Source of the DNA: Chloroflexota bacterium
GTDB taxonomy: Bacteria > Chloroflexota > Dehalococcoidia > Lucifugimonadales > UBA3495
Reading direction: 5' to 3'
Assembly (NCBI GenBank): GCA_028874075.1
Contig: JAPPLU010000073.1
Span: 142,973 to 206,972 of the forward strand
DNA: 64,000 nt
The notes beneath the pieces are model-generated. The model was given only the letters and a program-made list of their open reading frames with translations. It was not told the DNA's origin and did not search any database. Positions 7,423-14,746 of this stretch are shown here, in pieces. Position 1 is the first letter of the stretch. The number at the start of each line of letters is the position of its first letter. Both the position numbers and the translations under genes were made by a program.

Positions 7423-8826
7423 CTACGTAAACTGGTACTCCTGGGTGGACACAATCAACTGCAGCACCTGCCCCACTGTCTGCGTAAATTCCTCGCCGGC
7501 GGTGGGAATGTCCTGGTCGGTGCCCAGGTGGTTCAGCAGCAGGTTTCGGGTATCTGCCATTAGCTGGTAACCGCCCAGCATTTCCAGGCAGCCTTCCAGC
7601 AGGTTGCCGGCAGACACCGTCGGGCTATCGTCGGTAAAACGCCGCACCACGGCGCGTATGCCCGGCGCCTCCAACCGGCCCATTTCGCTGGCGGCATAGT
7701 TGACACGCTCCACCAGGGTACCGCTGTCAATCCACTCCTTGCCCGTATGCCAGCCCTCCACCGTGGGTGGATTCATCAAGTCCTGGCCCATATATCGAAT
7801 CTCCAGGGCCATGTCGTACATACGTGGGGCCGGCCGGTCGAAGTCTCCCATAAACCGCAGGGTGCTGCACACCAGTTCCGCCGGGCTCTTCACCTTGGAG
7901 AAGCGGGCTTCCTTGAAGAAGTCAGAGTTGAACAGCAGCCGCAGCATGGACCGGATCTGATATCCAGACCGGAAATACTCCTCCTCCAGTTGCCGGATGG
8001 CTGCCATGTCCCGGGGAGGCGTGTCCTGCCAGGACGGCACCTGTGGCTCGTCGGCGACAAAGAAGTTGTAAAGGTGGCGGGCAATAAACCGGGCCGTGGC
8101 CGGCTGCTTGGCGATAATGCGGATGATGTCATCGCCGTTGAAATCGCCCGTCTCTCCCAGGAAAGTTTTCTCGCCATCGATGTGGTCGTGCCGGTTGTAA
8201 AGGAACTGGTTGAAGTACCGACCATAGGGGTAGCGGGGCATTCCATTGCCCACAGTCCAGCCGGTGAAAGCCTGGGCGCACGCTTTCACGTCCTCTTCGG
8301 TGTAGTTGGGCTGGCCGTCCATGCCCACACCCATAGAGAACAGTTCCAGCAACTCCCGTCCCCAGTTTTCGTTGACGGCTTCCTTGTGGCTCAACTGGTT
8401 ATCCAGGTAATAGAGCATGGCTGGATTGGTGGACATGCGCAGCAGCAGTTCGTCGAACCGGCCCATGCCGTGGTTGCGGAAGTGCTCCAGTTGCTCCAGG
8501 ATGTTGTGGGGCGCCATTATCTTGGAGTCGCCCACGCAGAATATGCTGTGCCAGAACAGGCAGAGTTTTTCCTGCAGCTGCCTCGGGGAGTTGACCATCC
8601 GGTAGGTCCAGTAACCCTGGTTGGCGGCCAGATAACCCATGTCCCGCCACCCCATGTACCGCTGCATCACGTCTGTGTTCAGTTCTTCCTGCTCTTCCGG
8701 ATGCAGCAGTTCCTCCACCGTAGCCTCGTAGCCTTGGGTGGCCCGCTGTTGCAGTTCCCCATAGGAAGCGCCGAAACCTGCCCGACGCATCAGGTGAGCC
8801 ATCAACAGTACATCATTGTCTGCCAT
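7423..8826 (-). CDS. DUF1800 family protein (orphan copy)
   Basis: 467 aa. DUF1800 signature features: LMAHLMRRAGFGAS at the start, PRQLQEKLCLFWHSIF, NWGRELLELFSMGVG, AQAFTGW, KTFLGETGDFNGDDII, ARFIARHLYNFFVADEP, a C-terminal NPPTVEGWHTGKEWIDSGTL and a final STQEYQFT. The start at 8826 is chosen over a GTG at 8838 because GGAGAG sits just upstream. It has no signal peptide or Tat motif, so it is inferred to be cytoplasmic. The family's function is not established. Two further paralogues in this window sit in DUF1501-propeller cassettes; this one stands alone, downstream of nothing related. Confidence 0.93.
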   Translation of the reverse strand: MADNDVLLMAHLMRRAGFGASYGELQQRATQGYEATVEELLHPEEQEELNTDVMQRYMGWRDMGYLAANQGYWTYRMVNSPRQLQEKLCLFWHSIFCVGDSKIMAPHNILEQLEHFRNHGMGRFDELLLRMSTNPAMLYYLDNQLSHKEAVNENWGRELLELFSMGVGMDGQPNYTEEDVKACAQAFTGWTVGNGMPRYPYGRYFNQFLYNRHDHIDGEKTFLGETGDFNGDDIIRIIAKQPATARFIARHLYNFFVADEPQVPSWQDTPPRDMAAIRQLEEEYFRSGYQIRSMLRLLFNSDFFKEARFSKVKSPAELVCSTLRFMGDFDRPAPRMYDMALEIRYMGQDLMNPPTVEGWHTGKEWIDSGTLVERVNYAASEMGRLEAPGIRAVVRRFTDDSPTVSAGNLLEGCLEMLGGYQLMADTRNLLLNHLGTDQDIPTAGEEFTQTVGQVLQLIVSTQEYQFT

Positions 8827-8865
8827 AACTCTCTCCACTTAATTGAGCTGTGTGCTATTGGAGCC

Positions 8866-8894
8866 ATTTTACCCGATTTCCGGTTGAATGTCTT
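8866..8894 (-). promoter_or_regulatory. Candidate promoter of the orphan DUF1800 gene
   Basis: Minus-strand AAGACA (8889-8894, 4/6), a 17-bp spacer and TAAAAT (8866-8871, 5/6), about 40 bp before the gene start. Confidence 0.45.
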
Positions 8895-8937
8895 AAAAAA
8901 ACGTGAAGAAACGGCCAAGCCGCCGCCGTGGGTGTCA

Positions 8938-8966
8938 TTAACCCTTGCAATACGGCATAATATATT
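8938..8966 (+). promoter_or_regulatory. Candidate promoter of the CYTH gene
   Basis: TTAACC (8938-8943), a 17-bp spacer and TATATT (8961-8966). It would give a leader of about 60 nt that contains the hairpin at 8993-9022. Confidence 0.45.
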
Positions 8967-8992
8967 GATGAGGAAATTCCAGAGTCGCAATA

Positions 8993-9022
8993 CGGGCTGC
9001 ATTCCTGCTTTCTGGCAGCCCG
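8993..9022 (+). promoter_or_regulatory. Leader hairpin abutting the CYTH ribosome binding site
   Basis: CGGGCTGC and GCAGCCCG form an 8-bp stem around a 14-nt loop. The last G of the stem is the first G of the SD GGGAG (9022-9026), so the hairpin could limit ribosome access. It has no T-run to act as a terminator. Confidence 0.35.
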
Positions 9023-9034
9023 GGAGAAACGATC

Positions 9035-9562
9035 ATGACAATGCAAACCAACCGGGAAATCAAGGCCTTTTGTCCAGATTTTGACCCGGTTAGGCAGCTA
9101 CTGGCGAAACACGGCGCTTCCTTTGTGGAGAGTAGGGACCAGGTGGACTACTATTACAATCTGGCCGATGCCCCCGAGGGCAATCCCCGCCGCCGCCTTA
9201 AGATACGCATCGACAAGGAAGCCCCCCAGGTAATTTACTACGAGGAGGGTCAGGAATCGGGGGGAAGGACCAGCAGTTTCCGCATCTGGGGCCTGAATGG
9301 CCATGAGACCAAGGAGATGCTCGACGCCGTCCTGGGCGTTCGCGCAGTAGTGAACAAGCAGCGGGAGATCTGGACCAAGGATAACGTGGTGTTCAACCTG
9401 GACGAGGTTGAGAGTTTGGGCCAGATTCTGGAGGTTGAAATACGCCTGGACGACGGCTTCGAAGTGGAGGCCCAACTCAGAGAATACCAGGAACTCTTCG
9501 GCCCTTACCTGGGAGACGAGATTGACGGCTCCAACGAAGACCTGGTGGACCTGCTCATCTAG
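9035..9562 (+). CDS. CYTH-domain phosphohydrolase/cyclase-like protein
   Basis: 175 aa, the usual size of class IV adenylate cyclase-like CYTH proteins. Seen in order are NREIKAFCPDF (ExExK-like start, reduced to EIKA), a QVDYYYN motif, RRRLKIRID, VVNKQREIWTKDNVVFNLDEVESLG and ILEVEIRLDD: the charged strands that line the triphosphate tunnel. The family hydrolyses or cyclises triphosphates (thiamine triphosphate, ATP, polyphosphate). The motif order resembles CyaB-type members, but activity cannot be fixed by sequence alone. The SD GGGAG lies eight bases before the ATG. The next gene is 413 bp away. Confidence 0.85.
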   Translation: MTMQTNREIKAFCPDFDPVRQLLAKHGASFVESRDQVDYYYNLADAPEGNPRRRLKIRIDKEAPQVIYYEEGQESGGRTSSFRIWGLNGHETKEMLDAVLGVRAVVNKQREIWTKDNVVFNLDEVESLGQILEVEIRLDDGFEVEAQLREYQELFGPYLGDEIDGSNEDLVDLLI

Positions 9563-9975
9563 CAACCTTCCCTGGCGTAACTCACGCGGCATGCCTCAGC
9601 CCCATTCCCCCTTGAGGGAAGAAGATTAGAATAAGGGGCCGCATTCCCTGGTTGGGTTCCCCTGCTGTTCCCCACCCGCCTCCTGGCAGTTAAGCAGACT
9701 CTGGCCGCTGGTCGCCTTCATGCTGTTGGCGCCGGAGTCCGCCAACTCCTTGGTATAACCTTGCGTGATTCAGCCGCCTTTGCCAGGCTGTGAGCGTCTA
9801 ACCCATAAAGTCTGTATATGGCATTCATTAAGTAATATTTAATGAAGATTTTGTGATGATAGGTGGCAGTCTATAATTGATGTGTTATATTACATAGTCG
9901 TGCGATGTAGTCGATTTATAAATGATAGTGAATGCGCCTATCTCGCCAATCCCATTCTCGTGAAAGTGCTCTGAT
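9563..9975. other. Intergenic region with AT-rich control segment
   Basis: The first half (9563-9800) shows nothing. The second half is distinctly AT-rich and contains an 8-bp inverted repeat TTCATTAA/TTAATGAA separated by 7 bp (9824-9846) and a perfect TATAAT (9872-9877). It is a plausible control region for the downstream sensor-regulator gene, possibly an autoregulatory operator since that protein has an OmpR-type DNA-binding domain. Confidence 0.5.
9849..9877 (+). promoter_or_regulatory. Candidate promoter of the hybrid sensor-regulator
   Basis: TATAAT at 9872-9877 with TTTTGT at 9849-9854 (17-bp spacing), or TTGTGA at 9851-9856 with a 15-bp spacer. The palindromic repeat at 9824-9846 ends three bases upstream. 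Confidence 0.5.
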
Positions 9976-12354
9976 ATGCTAAAGGAACAGGAATACTCGG
10001 GAATCCAAAGCCAGACCCTGCCAGCACACCTCACAGAACTGCAGGAAGCCAACCTCAGCATAAGCAGCAACCTGGACTCCGGAAGCCTGTTTCGGGAAAT
10101 AGTTGACTGGGCCTGCTCGCTAACCAACGCCCGTTACGGCGCCCTGCTAACCTTCAACGAAGCCGGCGAAAACAGCGAACTGGTAACCAGGGGAATTGAT
10201 CCTGAAAAAGCCGCTCTCATAGAAACCGTGCCAAGGATAGGCGGCCTGCTCAGCAAGTTGACAGCATCCGACACACCGATTCGCGTCAAAGACGTTTCTA
10301 CTCACCCCGAATCTGCAGGCTTCCCCCAGCACCACCCAATCATGACCTCCTTCCTGGGTGCCCCCATCCGTCACCAGGGACGCTGCCTTGCAAATCTCTA
10401 CCTGGCAGACAAAGCCACCGACCCGGAGTTCACCGCCGAGGACGAGGCGGTCATTGCCGCCTTCGCCAGCCAGGCCGCCGTTGCCATGGTCAATGCAACC
10501 AAATACGGCCGGGCCCTCCATTCCAAGTCTAACCTGGAGACTCTGATAAACATCTCTCCGGTGGGTGTTATCGTATTCGACGCCGTTACCGGCCAGATGG
10601 TTACCTATAATCGCGAAGTCGAACGAATCATCGGCGATGCGGGTATCCCCAACGGTACCTGGGAGGACACCCTGAAAGTCCTCTCCTTCCGGCGCGCCGA
10701 CGGTCGGGAGGTATCCCTCAGTTCCTCACCAATTACCCGCGTCCTCAGCAGCGGGGAAATCGTTCGAGCCGAGGAGATCGTCATCTACCTGCCCGACGGA
10801 AGGGCGGTCCATACCCTGATTAACGCCGCTCCCATTTATTCCATGGAAGGCGAGGTCCAGTCCGTAATCGTGGCCATCCAGGATATGTCTCCCCTATTCG
10901 AAATGGACCGCATGCGGTCCGATTTTTTGAGCCTGGTTGGCAATGAATTGAGGACTCCCCTGACCACTATCAAGGGTTCAATTGCCGCCCTGGCCGACAG
11001 CATTGCCGCGTCCGGCCACGATGAGTCCAGGCAGATGCTTCGCGTTCTGGACCGTCAGGCCGACGCCATGCGCAATCACCTGAACCGCCTTATCGACCTG
11101 ACCCAGATCGAAAGCGGCAGCCTGAACATAAGCCCCGAGCCCTTGGACCTGGCCCCCCTGCTGAATGAGGCCAGGCGAGAGTTTCTGCGATCCAACGCCG
11201 GCCACAAGATCAAGCTGGATGTTGCGCCGGATCTCCCTTGCGCGATGGCAGACAGGCAGCGGATCGCCCAGGTATTGCGTTCCCTGCTCCAATGGGGCGT
11301 GAAATACTCTCCTCCCTCATCCTCCCTGTGCATCCAGGCGCGCAAGGACGAAATGCACGTTACTGTCGGCATTTCGCTGGACGCCCAGCCGTCCCAGGCC
11401 GGCGCCCTGGGTGAAGCTCTCATTCGTTCCACCTCCCGCTGGCTCCCGGAAGCCAACCGCGAAGGGGAGGAGGACAAGATGGCCATCGCCATTTGCCAGG
11501 GAATTGTAAACACCCACGGCGGGCGTCTTTGGGTTGAGCCGGGCCTGTCTGACCAGGGACTTACCCTGGGGTTCAGCATTCCCGCTGCCGAAGAACACAC
11601 TGATCAACCAAATTCGGCGCCTACCAGCTTTGGTGGGCTACCGTTCCCGTCGCATGAGGGCCGCAAGCGCATTCTGTCGGTGGTGGAAATGCCTCGCATG
11701 CTCAACGCGGTTCAGCGTGCTCTTTCGCATGCCGGTTACGTCCCCATCGGGGCGCTGGACTATTCGGACCTGGGTCGCATCATAGCGGAGGAGAAACCTC
11801 ACCTGGCCCTGCTGGACATGGGTACCGGCAGCCACCAGGACTTTGACGTGATCCGGCGGGTCACCCAGCAGTTCGGCGTTCCTGCCATTGTTCTATCAGG
11901 CCAGGGTGATGATGAGAGCATTGTTCGGGCCTTTGAAATGGGGGCCGACGACTACATCGCCAAGCCCTTCTCTCCCTCGGAACTGGTCGCCAGGATCAAG
12001 GTCTCCTTCCGCAAGCGTGCTGAGGCCCAGAACGGGCGCGACAGGGAGGACTACATCGTTGGCGACCTGGTCATTAACTACCCCGAGCGTCGGGTAACCG
12101 TGGGCGGTCGCAAGGTCCACCTCACAGCCACCGAGTACCAGTTGCTCCAGGAACTCTCCACCAGGCCGGGTAGGGTCCTCTCCCAGGATGAACTGCTGCG
12201 CCGCATCTGGGGCGAGGAGTATACGGGAGACATTCAACTTCTACGGGCCTTCGTCAAGACCCTGCGCCAGAAACTGGGCGACAATGCCCGTCGTCCTACC
12301 TACATCTTTACCGAGCACGGCGTTGGCTACCGCATGCCCAAACCCCAGGCCTGA
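9976..12354 (+). CDS. GAF-PAS-pseudokinase-receiver-winged-helix one-chain regulator
   Basis: 792 aa, no membrane segments. Domains in order: GAF (about 25-175), PAS (about 185-300), HisKA-like (about 310-375), HATPase-like (about 385-530), receiver (about 555-675) and OmpR/PhoB-type winged helix (about 690-790, ending IFTEHGVGYRMPKP). The H-box reads LSLVGNELRTPL, so the phospho-accepting His is Asn323 (codon AAT at 10942). The N-box is also altered (RSLLQWGVKYS in place of NLLxNAxKYS) and no DxGxG box is seen. The receiver keeps Asp614 (LALLDMG), Ser and Lys (AKPF), but its N-terminal acidic pair is reduced to one Glu. It is inferred to be a signal-responsive transcription factor built from a decayed two-component pair, perhaps needing no phosphorylation. 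The target is unknown. Confidence 0.88.
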   Translation: MLKEQEYSGIQSQTLPAHLTELQEANLSISSNLDSGSLFREIVDWACSLTNARYGALLTFNEAGENSELVTRGIDPEKAALIETVPRIGGLLSKLTASDTPIRVKDVSTHPESAGFPQHHPIMTSFLGAPIRHQGRCLANLYLADKATDPEFTAEDEAVIAAFASQAAVAMVNATKYGRALHSKSNLETLINISPVGVIVFDAVTGQMVTYNREVERIIGDAGIPNGTWEDTLKVLSFRRADGREVSLSSSPITRVLSSGEIVRAEEIVIYLPDGRAVHTLINAAPIYSMEGEVQSVIVAIQDMSPLFEMDRMRSDFLSLVGNELRTPLTTIKGSIAALADSIAASGHDESRQMLRVLDRQADAMRNHLNRLIDLTQIESGSLNISPEPLDLAPLLNEARREFLRSNAGHKIKLDVAPDLPCAMADRQRIAQVLRSLLQWGVKYSPPSSSLCIQARKDEMHVTVGISLDAQPSQAGALGEALIRSTSRWLPEANREGEEDKMAIAICQGIVNTHGGRLWVEPGLSDQGLTLGFSIPAAEEHTDQPNSAPTSFGGLPFPSHEGRKRILSVVEMPRMLNAVQRALSHAGYVPIGALDYSDLGRIIAEEKPHLALLDMGTGSHQDFDVIRRVTQQFGVPAIVLSGQGDDESIVRAFEMGADDYIAKPFSPSELVARIKVSFRKRAEAQNGRDREDYIVGDLVINYPERRVTVGGRKVHLTATEYQLLQELSTRPGRVLSQDELLRRIWGEEYTGDIQLLRAFVKTLRQKLGDNARRPTYIFTEHGVGYRMPKPQA

Positions 12355-12442
12355 ATCTATTCTCGTCCAACAGAAGGGAGGACTCGCTCCGGGCGTATGG
12401 TGAGGAGGCAGACAGTGTGGAGGTTGACGCCAGCGGGTCCTC

Positions 12443-13279
12443 TCAACGTATCCCCGCCAGCATTTCGCCGAATCGCCGGTCCTGTTCATGCCGCGGCAGC
12501 AAAATGCAGTTGGAACAGTAATCATTGGCCCGCGGCGACCGCCACCAAAGGCAGCACCCGCGACGCCTCGAGAAGAACCCTGTCCTCCCGTGGCTCTGGA
12601 ACTCTTCCATGGTGAGCTGGCCGTAAATGGGTGACTCGGGGTCCAGGAAGATGGTTTCTGCCGCAGCAACCACCTCCGCCGGCCTTCCGGCCACGGCGTA
12701 GAGGCGGTTCAGCGCCTGGGAGAATGCGGCGGCCACCGCATTCCTGGAAACTCTGGGGCTGGCCCCCGCCGCCCGCTGCAAGTCAGGGATGACCAGCTCC
12801 AGGTTGCCGCGGAACAGCCACTCCTTCACCTGTTTGTACAGGTCGCTTCTGTCGGCGGCAAATATGGCGTCCGGGTGGTCTGCCGCCGGGTCGTTGGGAA
12901 GCGCGGCGAACCTCAACTGCTCCAGGCCCGTGGCGTCAATGGCCGGTCCGTTCCAGTGAAATGCCAGGTTATCCAGCGAAACGTCCGGCGCCCTTCCTGC
13001 CAGCACGTACTGGCCCGCAAGCGGGAAAACCACCCGGCTCAGGTAAGCCACCAGGAAAGCCGAAGCGGCCACGTGTCGGTTGTTGCTTTCCCAGGCCCGC
13101 TGTCCGTAGGCCGCCACCATTTCCCCCAGCCGCCGGTCATCTGCCTGGAACAGGTCCCGCGCGCTGGTCCAGCCCCCTTCAGCACGATCAGCTTGCGGCA
13201 TGGCAAAGAAGCCTCCCAGGCTTTCCGCCTTCGCCATGCTCTCGTCCAGCGGGTGCGTCCCGCCGCCCAGGTCAGCCAT
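12443..13279 (-). CDS. FhuF-like (2Fe-2S) ferric reductase-like protein
   Basis: 278 aa. The C-terminus holds a cysteine motif, GCCLWW and then YCSNCILLP (pattern CC-x10-CxxC), typical of the FhuF C-terminal [2Fe-2S] site. The N-terminal part is helical with AASAFLVAYLSRVVFPLAGQYVL, as in the siderophore-iron reductase family. It probably reduces ferric siderophore iron in the cytoplasm, by family analogy. Its start (ATG at 13279) overlaps the end of the upstream gene by 8 bp, so the two are translationally coupled. It is convergent with the hybrid regulator gene, 88 bp apart. Confidence 0.8.
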   Translation of the reverse strand: MADLGGGTHPLDESMAKAESLGGFFAMPQADRAEGGWTSARDLFQADDRRLGEMVAAYGQRAWESNNRHVAASAFLVAYLSRVVFPLAGQYVLAGRAPDVSLDNLAFHWNGPAIDATGLEQLRFAALPNDPAADHPDAIFAADRSDLYKQVKEWLFRGNLELVIPDLQRAAGASPRVSRNAVAAAFSQALNRLYAVAGRPAEVVAAAETIFLDPESPIYGQLTMEEFQSHGRTGFFSRRRGCCLWWRSPRANDYCSNCILLPRHEQDRRFGEMLAGIR

Positions 13280-13832
13280 GGTAGAACCCTGGAGCCGACC
13301 GGTCCACCGGATCGCTGCCCTGGGCCAGGTACTTCATCCGCAGCCGGTCCCACAAGTAAAGCCGGTCCCATTCTGGGCTGTCGGTGTAATTCTGCCGTTC
13401 GTCCAGGTGCGGGTTGGGTAGCAGCACGGTTATCTGCTGCTGGCCGCCCCCGTTGAACAGGCGAAACCCCCAAGACGTTGGCTGGTGGTCGGGATTCAGC
13501 CGCCGGTACAGTTCGGCCCGGGCCGTGCGTCGCAGCCTGGCCGTTTCCGGCGGCGCGGCCCGCGACTCCCCGATGCACAGGTGCAGGTGCCACTCCTGGA
13601 AGTCCACCGTAAGGTACCCGTCCAGAAACCCGGTTCGCGGCTGGCAAGGCGGCTTGATCTCCCACACGGCCCCCGGCACCAGCATACCGATACGGACGTA
13701 TTCCCACTCTCCCAGGCAGTCCAGCAGGATGTTGCGCAGGGTCTCTTCGTCCGTGGGCAGGGGAAACAGCTCGTAGGTCCCGTCGAGTTGCTGGATGATT
13801 TCGCCACGGGGAATTGGTTCGGTGGTAGTCAT
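13272..13832 (-). CDS. Conserved protein of unknown function coupled to the FhuF-like gene
   Basis: 186 aa. I do not recognise a named family with certainty. It has an N-terminal MTTTEPIPRGEI, a hydrophilic alpha/beta body with Trp- and His-rich stretches (DFQEWHLHLCIGES, SWGFRLFNGGG) and a C-terminal YLWDRLRMKYLAQ. No signal peptide or membrane segment is seen. The start at 13832 is supported by GGAG seven to eight bases upstream; the longer reading frame to 13925 has none. The 8-bp overlap with the FhuF-like gene suggests a joint role, perhaps in iron or siderophore handling (inference from context only). Confidence 0.75.
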   Translation of the reverse strand: MTTTEPIPRGEIIQQLDGTYELFPLPTDEETLRNILLDCLGEWEYVRIGMLVPGAVWEIKPPCQPRTGFLDGYLTVDFQEWHLHLCIGESRAAPPETARLRRTARAELYRRLNPDHQPTSWGFRLFNGGGQQQITVLLPNPHLDERQNYTDSPEWDRLYLWDRLRMKYLAQGSDPVDRSAPGFYHG

Positions 13833-13884
13833 GGCTCTGCTCCAGGTTGAATGATGAGTTGCGGCCAGGTGAAGTCCGACAGGT

Positions 13885-14313
13885 TCACGCCTGGCGCTCA
13901 CGAAGCTCCTCCCGCAGCCGTTCATCCTGATCCGCCAGTTCCCCAGTAATTGCGTCTCCGAAGTCCTCTATCTCATACAGGGGGCGAATCTCTATATCAC
14001 TGGGCCCGGGCATGGGATTGGGGCAGCGTCTCACCCATTCCAGGGCTTCAGCCATGTCCTTTACTTCCCACAGCCAGTACCCGGCCACCAGTTCCGATGT
14101 GTGCGCAAAGGGCCCGTCAATCACCGTGCGGCTGTCCCCGTCAAAGGCGACCCGCTTGCCCTCCGACGAAGGCTTCAGGCCATCACCGCCCTGCATAATT
14201 CCGGCATCCACCAATTCCTGGTTGAAATTGAACATCGCCTCTATCAGTTCGGTAGAAGGCATAACTCCGGCTTCACTGTCTGCAGTAGCTTTCACCAACA
14301 CCATCACACGCAT
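13885..14313 (-). CDS. YCII/DGPF-domain protein
   Basis: 142 aa. It opens MRVMVLVKATADSEAG and has the DGPF-family signature (TVIDGPFAHTSELVAGYW) followed by LWEVKDMAEALEWVRRCPNP, a ferredoxin-like fold of the YCII superfamily. Members are often encoded beside ECF sigma factors or act as small enzymes; neither is visible here. GGAGG lies about ten bases before the ATG at 14313, which is preferred over the ORF start at 14376. It is the first gene of the three-gene minus-strand group with the unknown and FhuF-like genes, 52 bp upstream of the former. Confidence 0.85.
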   Translation of the reverse strand: MRVMVLVKATADSEAGVMPSTELIEAMFNFNQELVDAGIMQGGDGLKPSSEGKRVAFDGDSRTVIDGPFAHTSELVAGYWLWEVKDMAEALEWVRRCPNPMPGPSDIEIRPLYEIEDFGDAITGELADQDERLREELRERQA

Positions 14314-14550
14314 CGGGTCTTTCCTCCACCATCCCGCAACATCTCTTGAATAACCTGCTCGCTGGCAATAATACACGATTCGGCACGGGTAGATGGCGCC
14401 CCGAATCCGTCAAGCGCTGTCCGTGCGCCTGCTACCGCAGGCCGTAAACACCCCCTTGCCAGCCTGAATCACCCATCTTCACCATAGAAATACAGACCAT
14501 GGCACAGGTACCAAACACATAGCCGACCCTGATCGCAGCAACAAACCGGT

Positions 14551-14579
14551 TTGACATGCCTGTATAGGTGTAGTATACG
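14551..14579 (+). promoter_or_regulatory. Promoter of the family 5 substrate-binding protein gene
   Basis: Perfect TTGACA (14551-14556), a 17-bp spacer and TATACG (14574-14579). This implies a 5' leader of about 160 nt before the TTG start at 14747. Confidence 0.65.
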
Positions 14580-14746
14580 TTCCCTAACTGTCGCCAAAAC
14601 TCAATTATGGTGGCAGGCTGCATCCGGTGAGTTTCGAAAAAGGCCTCAAGAATTTTTGTTTACTGGCATATGTGAGCCAGGATGGTGCTAATTTCGTTAT
14701 TCTCTGGTCTGCCGTGCCGGGTGTAGCCTATGGAGGAGAAGTAATT

